Positions 1-9,029 of a stretch of DNA of 64,000 bases are shown here, in pieces. Source of the stretch: Coraliomargarita algicola (GTDB lineage: Bacteria; Verrucomicrobiota; Verrucomicrobiia; Opitutales; Coraliomargaritaceae); NCBI RefSeq assembly GCF_033878955.1, contig NZ_CP138858.1, positions 4,925,001 to 4,989,000 of the forward strand, written 5' to 3'. Position numbers and translations under genes: made by a program. Every line of letters begins with the position of its first letter. Position 1 is the first letter of the stretch. The notes beneath the pieces were generated by a model. It was not told the origin of the DNA. It was given only the letters and a program-made list of their open reading frames with translations, and ran no database searches.

Positions 1-94
1 TAGATTGATTTTTGCTAGTCTTTATATGCAACTAAACTGGTTTGTTGCATTTAGCAATTAGCGGCAAAATATAATCATTATCAATTAGGATCGT

Positions 95-462
95 TTATTC
101 AGTCAGCCACAGAATATTAGTGACAATGCGTGGGTAGTAGAGGCTGGCCATGGCCTTCCCACTGCTGAATTGATCGGAGCATGCATTGAAGGTGGAGCCG
201 AAAATTTGCCAGTCCATGTGAGCTTGGTCGTGGGCAGCTTGCTCTTGACCAAAGTCGATGCCAAGCACGCTGCGCGCTACATATTGGCTGAGACAGATTT
301 TGCTCATCCATGAGTTGTCGGCGGTGCTAGAGAGCTTCCATCCCTGATCGGGATAGAGGCATATGCCGGGTTTAAATATCGCGAGAAAGTGACGTTTGAG
401 GGTGGCAATGAATGCTCCGTGGGGTCCTTCCAAGGCGATGGCATCCTTTAGGCCCATTACTT
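95..462 (-). pseudogene. C-terminal part of GH52 beta-xylosidase, out of frame with main ORF
   Basis: This minus-strand stretch continues the GH52 protein encoded at 457-2187 in the -1 frame. Translated from about 462 downward it reads VMGLKDAIALEG, GAFIATLKRHF, PGICLYPDQGWKLSSTADNS and YVARSVLGIDF, which is the expected end of a GH52 enzyme (catalytic barrel end). The main ORF stops at 457 after only 576 residues, while family members are about 700 residues. Adding this tail restores the normal length. The break lies at the four-G run 463-466 (CCCC on the coding strand); one extra C would join the frames. I therefore read it as one gene, 95-2187, split by a one-base deletion. The longer open frame that extends above 462 in this frame is antisense noise. 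Confidence 0.85.
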
Positions 463-2187
463 GGGGAAGACCAAACCCTCGATGGCTGGAATGATTGCGC
501 TCTGATTGTCGTCTTCGAATACTGCGGGGATATAGCCTAAAACATCGTCCCATTTGCTCATGACGGTGGCGGCACACAGTTTGGCGGAGGCTGTGGCTTG
601 TTGTGCGAGCACGGTTTCGTCGGTTTGTCGGAAGAGCTCGGCGAGCGCGAGATAGGCCGCCCATGATTTGACTGCGAGATAGAGATTGTTACGTGCCTGG
701 CCGAGCGAGCTGTCGAGTGAATCGTAAGTGGTGATTTCGCCGCCTCCGTTACAACGGCTGGATTCGCAGCCCATCACGCCTGTGCGTTGTGTGGGGTCTG
801 GGTGGTCGCGGTTGAGCATGGAAGTGTAGCTGTCTTTGACTGTCTTTAAATGACGCGTCAGAAACGCACGGTCCTGACTCTGACAGACATAGACGCCCGT
901 GCAGCAGATCCAGTTGACGAGCTGCTCATGTGTCATGTAAGAGAAACAGCGACGGTCGATGCCACTGATTTCATAGCTAGAGTAACCTTCGGGGGAGAAG
1001 TTGTTGTGATTGCCTTGGTCGTGGGTAAAGCTAATGCCGCCAGGGTAGGTCGTGTCGCTGTTGGGGAGTCGAACTTCATCGTAGTACGAGTAGCGCTGTA
1101 TGAAGGTTTCCAATACATTTTTCACTGTCCATGGAGAATAGCGCATCTCGTAGAAGAGCATGTCGACGGTTAGGTCGAAAGTGTTATGCATGCGGTATTC
1201 TCCTTCATTTACATTCCAGAAGGGTTTGCCGGAATCGTCAAACCACTGGGTGGAGCCGTAGTAAGAGTGAGAGGCATGCGCGATTAGAAATTTCTGTGCA
1301 TCGCTGAGTGTGGCGGCCTCCAGTTCGGTATCACGTTGAGCGGCTTGTTGGTAATACCAATCTTTATGTTCGAGTGCGTATTCCAGCACATCGCGTAAAT
1401 TGGTAAAGAAGCGTGTGTACCAGTAGGGCATTTCGAGACCTAGTGTGGCGGTGCCGGAACGAAAGGTGCCGAGACTGATATGCATCTCGCGGCACTCACC
1501 AGGAGCTACAGCCATCATGAATCCGTAACTGCCTCCGAAGCGTGGTACGAGTTGCGTGCCATCGGGCTTTTTAGCCTTAGATAAGTCAAATGTCTGTAGT
1601 GGTTCCACGAGGGCATCGGTGGCGAAGCCGAGATTTCCATTGCCGAAGAGGAAACCAGTGAACTTGCCGGGTTCGTGGATGGGCATCGGACAGCCGTGTT
1701 CGCCCAGTGCGAAGAGTGCCGTTTTAGTTTGCTTCCCTTGGCGGTTGTCGACTGTGAGTTTGGCAAAGACGACAGGGCAGGCCGCACGCTTATTTGTGGC
1801 TTGATCGGCTGTACTAGGGTCGGGTAAGTCCCCAAAGGGAGAGATGACTTCGAAGTGAATGTCGTCGGTGATGAAGTGATCGCTAGCAAAGCGATAATCG
1901 CGGGTGATGTCTTTAGCCTCTAGCACTGTCAATGCATCATGGCAGGTCTCGGGCTGGTTTTGGTGATCGAAGCGTGCGATTTCCGAATTGTTCATGTGCT
2001 CAAAAAAAGGTAGCACAGTGATTTGATCATTCACGATGGTGCCCACGTAGACTGCGCCGTCCGCGGGTTGCCCCTTTTCCAGAGCCAGGCCGCCAGGGGC
2101 TCCATGCATGCCTAGGGTGAACGAACTGTGTGCGCCCACAGCGGAGTGTTGGGCATGGAAGGAATTTTTCTCGGTGGGGAGTCTCAT
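457..2187 (-). CDS. GH52 beta-xylosidase (frame breaks near the C-terminus)
   Basis: Glycoside hydrolase family 52, an enzyme that releases xylose from xylo-oligosaccharides. The N-terminus (FHAQHSAVGAHSSFTLG, then GGLALEKGQPADGAVYVG) is the characteristic GH52 start. The NEGEYRMHNTFDLTVD segment at about residues 327-342 carries the nucleophile glutamate, and TTYDSLDSSLGQ at about 486-497 carries the general-acid aspartate. No signal peptide is visible, so the enzyme is probably intracellular and acts on imported oligomers. It is the last gene of a three-gene minus-strand operon behind the CBM9-like lipoprotein (7 bp gap) and the symporter, which fits uptake followed by hydrolysis. The frame stops early at residue 576; the missing tail is found at 95-462. 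If the frameshift is real the product lacks the last 120 residues and is probably inactive. Confidence 0.9.
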   Translation of the reverse strand: MRLPTEKNSFHAQHSAVGAHSSFTLGMHGAPGGLALEKGQPADGAVYVGTIVNDQITVLPFFEHMNNSEIARFDHQNQPETCHDALTVLEAKDITRDYRFASDHFITDDIHFEVISPFGDLPDPSTADQATNKRAACPVVFAKLTVDNRQGKQTKTALFALGEHGCPMPIHEPGKFTGFLFGNGNLGFATDALVEPLQTFDLSKAKKPDGTQLVPRFGGSYGFMMAVAPGECREMHISLGTFRSGTATLGLEMPYWYTRFFTNLRDVLEYALEHKDWYYQQAAQRDTELEAATLSDAQKFLIAHASHSYYGSTQWFDDSGKPFWNVNEGEYRMHNTFDLTVDMLFYEMRYSPWTVKNVLETFIQRYSYYDEVRLPNSDTTYPGGISFTHDQGNHNNFSPEGYSSYEISGIDRRCFSYMTHEQLVNWICCTGVYVCQSQDRAFLTRHLKTVKDSYTSMLNRDHPDPTQRTGVMGCESSRCNGGGEITTYDSLDSSLGQARNNLYLAVKSWAAYLALAELFRQTDETVLAQQATASAKLCAATVMSKWDDVLGYIPAVFEDDNQSAIIPAIEGLVFPK

Positions 2188-2194
2188 AGGAAAG

Positions 2195-2896
2195 CTATTG
2201 GGTTAGCACGATGCGGTGCCAGTCTGCTGGGATGTGAAAAGTAATAATTTCGCTCTGTACATGAGGAGAGCTGGCCGAGAGCGTCGCTTCACGTCCCGGT
2301 GCACCGTCGTAGCGAGCGAATGCGATTCGGAGTGAGGTGCCTGGCTGAAAGCTTGTGAGACCTAGCACACTGGGAGGGATTTGTAGGGCGGCTTGCCAGC
2401 CGTCTTCGCTGGAGTTAGCTTGTGCATCGAAGCCGACTGGGGTGACTAGCCAGTGATCGATGGATTTCCATTCGCCCGTAATTGGATCGTTGCCGGGCAC
2501 GTTGGGTTTATGTGCATGGAAGCGAGTGTTGGCGGGTGTTATGTGCAGCTCAAAATAGTCTTCATGTCCTTCGATTTGTAGGAATACCTCAAACACATCG
2601 CCGAGCTCCCACATGTGTTGGTTATCGGCGGCGGAGGTGGTGTAGATGTCATCATCGTTGAGCATGGCATTGATGATGAGTGCTTGAGGTGTCCAATGAA
2701 GCTCGATTGCGCCCTCGCGGAAATCGTCTTGCAAGGAGTCAAACCATGGTTGTGAAAGTTTAAACGTTTCCACTTCGTTCGCTGGCAGTAAGAAGGTGTT
2801 TGTAGTGGGTGTATTGTTCATCGTAGTACAAGCGGTGAATAAGAACAGGCAGATGAGCGTTAAAAACGCGCTGTATATGCAGTGAGTGCGTGTCAT
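2195..2896 (-). CDS. lipoprotein with CBM9-like carbohydrate-binding domain
   Basis: A 233-residue protein. The first 25 residues form a lipoprotein signal (hydrophobic LTLICLFLF followed by TAC, the lipobox cysteine), so it is probably anchored in a membrane facing the periplasm or the outside. The rest matches the carbohydrate-binding CBM9-like fold: ELHWTPQALIINAMLNDDDI, then WELGDVFEVFLQ and a DYFELHITPANTRFHAH stretch, the usual succession in this family. It starts inside an ATGA overlap with the end of the symporter gene, indicating translational coupling, and lies 7 bp ahead of the GH52 gene. A role in capturing xylan- or galactan-derived sugars for the neighbouring symporter is an inference from context; no ligand can be read from the sequence. 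Confidence 0.75.
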   Translation of the reverse strand: MTRTHCIYSAFLTLICLFLFTACTTMNNTPTTNTFLLPANEVETFKLSQPWFDSLQDDFREGAIELHWTPQALIINAMLNDDDIYTTSAADNQHMWELGDVFEVFLQIEGHEDYFELHITPANTRFHAHKPNVPGNDPITGEWKSIDHWLVTPVGFDAQANSSEDGWQAALQIPPSVLGLTSFQPGTSLRIAFARYDGAPGREATLSASSPHVQSEIITFHIPADWHRIVLTQ

Positions 2897-4959
2897 GAGT
2901 GTTTGTCTGTCAGGTGTTTTTCCACTGTGCCGTCATCGTTCTCATCACGTTGAATTGTTTTTAGGCGCAGGAACATTCGTTTGAGATCGAATGTGCCGCA
3001 AATTAGGAACCAGACGGTGGTGATCGCACCCGCGATACCGGTAAACAGCAGATTGAAATACCACCAATTCGCCCACCAATCTTCCGACCATTTTTGAAAG
3101 ATTTGCCATACGCAAATGGTGACGAAAGAGAAGAAAAAGAACGCCACCCAGGCGAGTTGTAGCACGTAGACGAACTTGTCGCTCTTGGTGAATTCTTTAG
3201 TAAAGCCCAAGGCCGCCAAGCCAGTGCTGGGAGGCACGATATGGTCCGGGCCTTCGGGATCGACACCTGAGTATTTGCCTCGATGTAGTAATTCGTCCAT
3301 TTCGATCTCGGGATTCGGTGCCATTAAAGATACGATGATGTATGCCGCGATGGCAGTGAGTGAGGCGAGGAAACCCAGCTGCATGCCATTTAGCCAGAAG
3401 GTTTCCGGCAGCTTGGTCAGCCATTCATTTGTGGCATAATTTTCTTTAATTACAGGCAGCAGCTTGGGCCATAGCACGTTATTAATCAGCACGCCACTGA
3501 CTGCCAGTGAAGAGCCTGTGATCATTGCGGCCCATGCGCCCGAAGTGGTGCCGCGTTTCCAGTATAGTGCGCCGATTAAAACAGCACCACCGCCACCGAG
3601 GAAAATGGCACCAGTAACCTGGAAATACATTAGAATGAACTCTTTTAGCGGAAACAGCATACTGAAGCACCAGCCAAAGATGGCGACGCCAATGATGGAG
3701 CGTTTTAGCCAGCGTAGGTGTTTTTCCGGAGTCAGCCGATCCTGATGTCCTCGTAAGCGGCGCCATGGCATGAGCACATCTTGAATAAAAATACTCCCCC
3801 AAGAGTGCAGGTAGGTGGTGTCTGTACTGACCGCGGCCATGATCATGACGGAGGCAAACAAGCCCATGATCCCGACTGGTAATACGTTTGAGAGCGCCAC
3901 AGTGGTCGTTAGTTGCTTCGCGAGTTGTGCATCTCCCAGGCCGTCGAGCGTTGCTTGTGTGGCCAGCGTGGCGGCTTGGTGGATGGGTGCATTCATGAGC
4001 ACGTAGGCGCAGATGGCTGCCAGTGGGATGAGTAGATAGGTCACTCCCGATCGAAATTGGGCCAGAATTCCGGCCATCTTCGCTTCGTGAGGATTGATTG
4101 CCGAGCTGTTGTAGCCCTGTGTGCCTTGCCATACCATGAAGTTATAAATCGTGATGAAGAGCATCATCATGAAGAAGCCGATGTTAAAGTCTGGTAGACG
4201 TCCGATATCGAAAGGGTTGAGCTTGGATTGGCCTTCGGGCGCTTGTTTTAGAGTTTCTACGATGACATCCCAAGGGAACAGCAGCAACATGGTGACGAGT
4301 AAGGCTAGGAAAATAATATTACTCAGTTGCCCTTGGATGAAGTCGGTCACCATTACAGAGATTTGCCCGCCGCTCAGTGCGATCATGACTGCGAAAACGA
4401 GCTCAATGGCCATGACGATACCAAGTGTCAGGTTTAATGTCAGGCCCAGTCCAGGGACTTCGAATGTGTGTACTGGGAGATCGAGGAAATAGATGAAGAA
4501 GCGGGCGGTAACGGCAGGGAAAATGCCGAAATTCAGAATGCCACTAATCCAGCACAGCGAGCCTGAGAAGACTCGAAATTTTCGGCTGTAGCGCTTTTCC
4601 ATTAATTGTGCCAGCGTCATTGAGCGCGTTTCACGGTAGCGATAAATGATCCAGCCTGAGAGTGCGAGAATCAGGCCCAGAGGGGCCATCATTTGCCCCC
4701 AAAAGCCAGCAGAGAAGCCTGCTTGGTAGACTTGTTCCCATTGTGCAACGATTGTGATTGCGCCCAGTCCCGACATTCCAGAGGCCAGTGTGAGTAAATA
4801 GCGACCTGCGCAACGATTGGCTGATAGGAAGTCGGCGACACTACGGGTATAACGGCGGGTATAGATCGCGGCTCCGACCACGATCGCTAAGATCACGCCT
4901 ACGATAGTCAGGTCAATGGCGCTCAGGTTGGTAAGGGCTAAAGGAAACATTGCACACAT
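2893..4959 (-). CDS. sodium:solute symporter (SSS family), probable sugar transporter
   Basis: A 688-residue inner-membrane protein with about 14-15 hydrophobic segments. Family features are the long-helix start TIVGVILAIVVGAAIYTRRYT, the GWIIYRYRETRSMTLAQLMEKRYSRKFR loop typical of SSS carriers, and VSTDTTYLHSWGSIFIQDV near residue 380. SSS proteins import solutes such as sugars with Na+. It is the promoter-proximal gene of the operon with the CBM9-like lipoprotein (ATGA overlap) and GH52, so xylo-oligosaccharide or xylose import is likely but inferred. Two starts are possible, ATG 4959 and ATG 4950; an AGGGG about 12 bases ahead favours 4959. The 199 bp to the divergent GH42 gene probably holds both promoters; no operator repeat was recognised there. 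Confidence 0.88.
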   Translation of the reverse strand: MCAMFPLALTNLSAIDLTIVGVILAIVVGAAIYTRRYTRSVADFLSANRCAGRYLLTLASGMSGLGAITIVAQWEQVYQAGFSAGFWGQMMAPLGLILALSGWIIYRYRETRSMTLAQLMEKRYSRKFRVFSGSLCWISGILNFGIFPAVTARFFIYFLDLPVHTFEVPGLGLTLNLTLGIVMAIELVFAVMIALSGGQISVMVTDFIQGQLSNIIFLALLVTMLLLFPWDVIVETLKQAPEGQSKLNPFDIGRLPDFNIGFFMMMLFITIYNFMVWQGTQGYNSSAINPHEAKMAGILAQFRSGVTYLLIPLAAICAYVLMNAPIHQAATLATQATLDGLGDAQLAKQLTTTVALSNVLPVGIMGLFASVMIMAAVSTDTTYLHSWGSIFIQDVLMPWRRLRGHQDRLTPEKHLRWLKRSIIGVAIFGWCFSMLFPLKEFILMYFQVTGAIFLGGGGAVLIGALYWKRGTTSGAWAAMITGSSLAVSGVLINNVLWPKLLPVIKENYATNEWLTKLPETFWLNGMQLGFLASLTAIAAYIIVSLMAPNPEIEMDELLHRGKYSGVDPEGPDHIVPPSTGLAALGFTKEFTKSDKFVYVLQLAWVAFFFFSFVTICVWQIFQKWSEDWWANWWYFNLLFTGIAGAITTVWFLICGTFDLKRMFLRLKTIQRDENDDGTVEKHLTDKHS

Positions 4960-5158
4960 GTTGCCGTTTAGACCCCTAGGTGATCAAATCTTATACTGTT
5001 GCAAATAGGGCGCTCCGTGCTGTGTATTTGATTGATGCGGCGAATTGAGTCTACGTAGGGGGCTTACTGGTGAAGTCCGCCCCGTATATGCGGTCTGCAT
5101 CAGTTGGCAAATTGACTGCGGGCGTGATTAATCCCGCCGCTTACGATTTTAACATACC

Positions 5159-7195
5159 ATGAATCAGCTTAGCTTACCTCGTCACCAAAGGCCTTCGACA
5201 TTTGACCAGTTTCTTTTTGGAGCCTGTTATTATCCCGAGCATTGGGATCGCTCTTGGATCGAAACCGATGCGGCCCTCATGGCTCAGGCGAATGTCAATG
5301 TCGTGCGCATGGCGGAGTTTGCCTGGACTTTGATGGAGCCTAAGCGAGGTGCGTTTGATTTCAGTCTGTTTAAAGCGGCGGTGCAGGCTTTGAAGGCTCA
5401 AGGCATCGACACTATCCTGTGCACGCCGACAGCGACGCCTCCGCGTTGGTTGACCCGGGATCATCCCGAATGGATGCGTGTGGATCGCAATGGCGTTCCT
5501 TTTTCACATGGCACCCGTCAGCATTGTTGCACCAATCATCCGGAGTTTCGCGCGGAGTCGCGCCGTATCACACGTGCTATGGCCGAGGCTTTTAAGGATG
5601 ATGCGGCGGTAATCGGCTGGCAGACCGATAATGAATTCTACTGTCACGTGGACGAATGTTACTGTGAGAGTTGTCAAATTGCTTTCCGTGATTGGCTTCG
5701 TGCGCGATACAATCAATCCATTAAAGAGTTAAACCACGCTTGGGGCACTCTCTTCTGGAGTCAGCAATACGACGACTTTACAGAAATTGAAATTCCTAAG
5801 AAGTGGCGTCAGCCCGCTCCTTGCAACCCGAGCGCATTACTGGACTATCGTCGTTTTCTGAGCGATTCGATTACCTCCTTTCAACGTGAACAAGTCGAGA
5901 TACTACGTGAGGTAAATCCCAGTTGGTGGATCACCCATAATGGTGTGTTTTATAATATAGATTATTATACCTTCGCCGAAGATTTGGACTTCTTGTCGGT
6001 GGATGTGTATCCCGCTTTTTGGGGCACTAAGCCTGAGTGTTTCATCGGGGCAAGTCAGCTCAACGAGCGTTGCCGTCAGGCGACCGGTACCTTTCTGGTG
6101 CCGGAGCAATGCGGTGGGCCTGGCGGGCAGCTTGATTTTTTGCAGCCCACACCCGAACCTGGGCGCATGCGTTTGTGGGCTTATCAATCCATCGCACATG
6201 GTGCCGATGGTATGTTACATTTTCGCTGGCGCACGTGCCGTTACGGTGCTGAGCTGCATTGGCATGGTATTTTGGATCACGACAACGTGCCACGCCGTCG
6301 TTTTGAAGAATTTACTCAGGAGGGGGCAGAGCTTAAAAGGATCGGTAGTGAGATCCTGGGTACTACCAAGCGCGTGGATGTCGGTATCAGTTTTGGCTAT
6401 GAGCAAGATCATGCGCATGCCGTTATGAACTTTTCGAGGCCACAGCCCGATGCTCAGCGCGAATTAATATTGGCAGAATTGATGCGGCGTAAGATCGCAG
6501 TCGGTTATGTGAATGAAGCCGACAGTTATGCGGGCTTAAAAGTGCTAATCGTGCCATCAGCTATCATTCTTGATACAGTGCGTGCCAAGAAAATCGAAGC
6601 CTTCGTCGCCGCGGGTGGGGTGCTCTTAGTCACTGCGACAACGGGGCAACGTGATGTGAATAATCATGCTATAGAGCAAACGCTGCCCGGGTTGTTAAGT
6701 GAGGTGCTTGGAATCACTGTGGAAGAATTTGGCAAAACCGAGCATCGCAAAATGTGCCTGAAAGGGGCTGGTATCGAGCTGCCGGCCGATTATTATGAGA
6801 TCATAAAATGTGTGACTGCTGAGCCGCTGGCGCATTGGCGTTTTGAAGCCAACCCTGGCTCTGAAGCCGCTGAGGGAACAGTGGGGCTTTCTTGCAATGA
6901 ATTTGGCAAGGGCAAAGCCTTCTATTTCGGCAGCTTTTTGAATGCGAGCAGCGCCTCCGTTTTGTTGCAGATGCTTTGTGAACAGGCTGGTATCGAAACC
7001 CTGGGCATGACGGATACCAATGTCTGCATCATTGAGCGTCGTGCAGCAGATCGACGCTTAACCTTTGTTTTAAACAATTATCCTGAAGCTAAACTCGTTC
7101 AAGCGTTGCCTGTGGGGGATGAGTTGATTACGCAAAAATTTTGTAATGGTAGTTTGACTGTGCCTGCGTTTGGAGTCGCAATTGTGCGTTCTTAA
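5159..7195 (+). CDS. GH42 beta-galactosidase
   Basis: A 678-residue glycoside hydrolase family 42 enzyme that cleaves terminal beta-galactosides (some members act on alpha-L-arabinopyranosides). The catalytic barrel starts at FGACYYPEHW (residues 20-29). The acid/base glutamate lies in IGWQTDNEF (E159), and the nucleophile in FLVPEQCGG (E316). Cysteines at about 123 and in CHVDECYCESC (162-172) match the zinc-binding cluster of many GH42 enzymes. A trimerisation domain follows from about residue 390 and a small beta domain ends the protein. There is no signal peptide, so it should be cytoplasmic. It is divergent from the symporter/GH52 operon, which suggests that both serve the same plant or algal polysaccharide diet. 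The Shine-Dalgarno site is weak. Confidence 0.92.
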   Translation: MNQLSLPRHQRPSTFDQFLFGACYYPEHWDRSWIETDAALMAQANVNVVRMAEFAWTLMEPKRGAFDFSLFKAAVQALKAQGIDTILCTPTATPPRWLTRDHPEWMRVDRNGVPFSHGTRQHCCTNHPEFRAESRRITRAMAEAFKDDAAVIGWQTDNEFYCHVDECYCESCQIAFRDWLRARYNQSIKELNHAWGTLFWSQQYDDFTEIEIPKKWRQPAPCNPSALLDYRRFLSDSITSFQREQVEILREVNPSWWITHNGVFYNIDYYTFAEDLDFLSVDVYPAFWGTKPECFIGASQLNERCRQATGTFLVPEQCGGPGGQLDFLQPTPEPGRMRLWAYQSIAHGADGMLHFRWRTCRYGAELHWHGILDHDNVPRRRFEEFTQEGAELKRIGSEILGTTKRVDVGISFGYEQDHAHAVMNFSRPQPDAQRELILAELMRRKIAVGYVNEADSYAGLKVLIVPSAIILDTVRAKKIEAFVAAGGVLLVTATTGQRDVNNHAIEQTLPGLLSEVLGITVEEFGKTEHRKMCLKGAGIELPADYYEIIKCVTAEPLAHWRFEANPGSEAAEGTVGLSCNEFGKGKAFYFGSFLNASSASVLLQMLCEQAGIETLGMTDTNVCIIERRAADRRLTFVLNNYPEAKLVQALPVGDELITQKFCNGSLTVPAFGVAIVRS

Positions 7196-7202
7196 CTTTC
7201 AG

Positions 7203-7574
7203 TTATACTAGGAAGAGTGCTCCGACGCCAGCTAGGCTCATGCCACCAAATGCGAGTAGGATTTGCTTACGCAATGCCGGAGTGCCAAGCGCGATGACTA
7301 GGCCAGCCTTCAATAGGGTATTGGCGATGGCGGCAATTAAGATTGCTTGGGTGGCCAAGTTTAAGGCAACGGTGCCCTCTTTGAGGTTTTGCGTGATGGA
7401 GAGTGCGATGGCGTCCATATCGGTCAGGCCGGAAATAAAGCTGAGTGCCAGCAGTCCGTCGCTGAGGTCAGACGCGCTGAACATTTTTACCAAGAATGAG
7501 ATCGCTCCATAAATGAGGGCGAATTTGATGGCAATGGAGAGGCCTAATGGATTTTTCAGATTGGGCACCTCCAT
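7203..7574 (-). CDS. DUF4010 domain, C-terminal piece of a split MgtC/DUF4010 membrane protein
   Basis: A 123-residue fragment with three to four membrane segments. EVPNLKNPLGLSIAIKFALIYG and the GLLALSFISGLTDMDAIALS loop are the hallmark end of DUF4010 proteins, which normally form one chain of about 420 residues with an N-terminal MgtC-like half. The preceding gene (7556-8458) supplies the first 300 residues, and the two frames overlap by 19 bp with a -1 offset. The junction contains CCCCC (plus-strand G run 7580-7584) and a run of six A on the coding strand; one missing base in either would explain the split. I treat it as the same gene as 7556-8458. The function of the family is unknown. 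Confidence 0.8.
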   Translation of the reverse strand: MEVPNLKNPLGLSIAIKFALIYGAISFLVKMFSASDLSDGLLALSFISGLTDMDAIALSITQNLKEGTVALNLATQAILIAAIANTLLKAGLVIALGTPALRKQILLAFGGMSLAGVGALFLV

Positions 7575-8458
7575 TGACCGGGGGAAGCTTTTTTGAATAG
7601 TTGGGCAGTTAGGGCATAGAGCACTCCTGGCAGTGCCATCAAAGTGAAAGGTAACCAGAGCGCGTTGAGTAGGTCAGGATAGATTAAAACGAGTAGTACG
7701 AGCACCCGCGCGAGCATAATGGTGCAAGCCATGACAATGGCCAGGGCGAAGCTGCTGGAGAGTTCGGGGTAGGTCTTGGACTCCCGACTGAAGGCGAGGG
7801 TCGTGGCTGTGCTGGAGGCTAGACCGCCGACGAGGCCAGTTAATATTACACCGGCGTTGGCGCCGAGCCAACGCATTAAAATGTAACCTGCAAATCCTAA
7901 GCCAGAAATTAATACGACCATCCACCAAAGTGAATAAGGGTTGATCGCGGCATAAGGGCCATAGCCTTGATTAGGTACTAGAGGAAGGATCACGCCTGTG
8001 ACGGCGACAAAGCGCAAGGTGGAATGTATGTCCTCTTTCGTGAAACCACGTGTCCAGCTATGACTGAATTGTTTGAGCCCGATTACCAGCATCGTGAGGG
8101 CGGCTAGCATGACGGCAAAGAGTAAGTGCTGCCAATAAACGAGCGCACCTAGAAACAAGGTAATTAAAGCCGCGGCACCAGTCGTTAGCCCGATGCCAGC
8201 ATTTTGTTTGTCTCGTAGACCTTGCAGGAAGATATGGCCGCCCACCAGAGCGATCGCTAGCAAAAATGTGGCGCTCTGATGAAGGGCCGAAATATATGCG
8301 GAGGTATAGCCAATCAGTGCCCAAAGCATAAAGGTGCGCAGGCCTGCGTAGTTTGGCTCAGATTCAGGAGAATCCTGTTGTTCGGCCCATTGCCGGATGA
8401 GGCCAATTAGGGCCCCTAGGCTTGCGCTGACGATTAAAGACTGAAGCACGTTATCCAT
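7556..8458 (-). CDS. MgtC/DUF4010 family inner-membrane protein, N-terminal part
   Basis: A polytopic membrane protein. Residues 1-140 resemble the MgtC/SapB domain (LIVSASLGALIGLIRQWAEQ, then YAGLRTFMLWALIGYTSAYIS). From about 175 DUF4010 begins (INPYSLWWMVVLISGLGFAGYI, then GLVGGLASSTATTLAFSRES). The true end of the frame is near FKKA; the last residues SPGQWRCPI follow the frameshift and are not family-like. Together with 7203-7574 the length is 423 residues, normal for this family. It is convergent with the GH42 gene and no operon partner is evident. MgtC relatives are linked to magnesium or phosphate homeostasis and acid survival, but for DUF4010 proteins no activity is established. Confidence 0.85.
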   Translation of the reverse strand: MDNVLQSLIVSASLGALIGLIRQWAEQQDSPESEPNYAGLRTFMLWALIGYTSAYISALHQSATFLLAIALVGGHIFLQGLRDKQNAGIGLTTGAAALITLFLGALVYWQHLLFAVMLAALTMLVIGLKQFSHSWTRGFTKEDIHSTLRFVAVTGVILPLVPNQGYGPYAAINPYSLWWMVVLISGLGFAGYILMRWLGANAGVILTGLVGGLASSTATTLAFSRESKTYPELSSSFALAIVMACTIMLARVLVLLVLIYPDLLNALWLPFTLMALPGVLYALTAQLFKKASPGQWRCPI

Positions 8459-8531
8459 TGAAAATAATGACCCTCCATTCGGTAATTTTCAAGTTAGTGC
8501 TTCGCGGTGTTAGCGTCAATGTTTGTCGTGC

Positions 8532-8885
8532 TTACATCTCTAGCATTTGTTGTACTTCGGATAGGCTCTCTTGGAGGATTTTGACCGCTTCGATGGTGGA
8601 TATGATGCTGAGCCATGTCAGTAAGACTAAGCCGATGGTCAGGCCGATTTTCCATCGTCGATGTAGGTTGGGATGCCACCAAATGAGTGGAAGTCCTAGA
8701 GGGCCGATGCAGGCTAAAATGAGGATTAGATAGCTTTTCCGAAAATACCATTTATGCGCTGGCTGTGTGGGCGCAGCATCATGCATTATTGGTGGACGGA
8801 CTGAGGCATCTAAAAACTCGCCACAATGTTTACACTTAATCGCAGCATCTTGTATTTCTTCCGCACAAAAGGGGCATGATTTCAT
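8532..8885 (-). CDS. zinc-ribbon membrane protein
   Basis: A protein of about 117 residues starting at MKSCPFCAEEIQDAAIKCKHCGEFL. The CPFC...CKHC pattern is a zinc ribbon of the kind found at the N-terminus of many small bacterial membrane proteins. After a short linker come two hydrophobic stretches (SYLILILACIGPLGLPLIWW and IGLTIGLVLLTWLSIISTIEAV), so the ribbon probably sits on the cytoplasmic face. I chose the ATG at 8885 rather than the upstream in-frame start at 8921 because the zinc ribbon begins directly there and the extra 12 residues are not family-like. Its function is unknown. Confidence 0.75.
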   Translation of the reverse strand: MKSCPFCAEEIQDAAIKCKHCGEFLDASVRPPIMHDAAPTQPAHKWYFRKSYLILILACIGPLGLPLIWWHPNLHRRWKIGLTIGLVLLTWLSIISTIEAVKILQESLSEVQQMLEM

Positions 8886-9029
8886 TGCAGGCAATGTCAG
8901 CGACTTTGCTGCCCGTAGCAACTTATAAAAAATTGCAGGGAAGGTCCCGCTTCGAAGAACCGAGAATGAGTGTAGCCTTAAGACTCAGCTTGGGGTAGCG
9001 CGGCTTCAGCTTGAAGTGCCGCGAGTGCT

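Noticed and set aside
463..466. Programmed -1 frameshifting in the GH52 gene
   Set aside because: No slippery heptamer with a downstream structure was seen, and three other genes have the same kind of run-associated break.
95..664. Independent 189-residue gene
   Set aside because: Only its last 120 residues are protein-like (the GH52 tail); the rest is antisense or out-of-frame to the GH52 gene.
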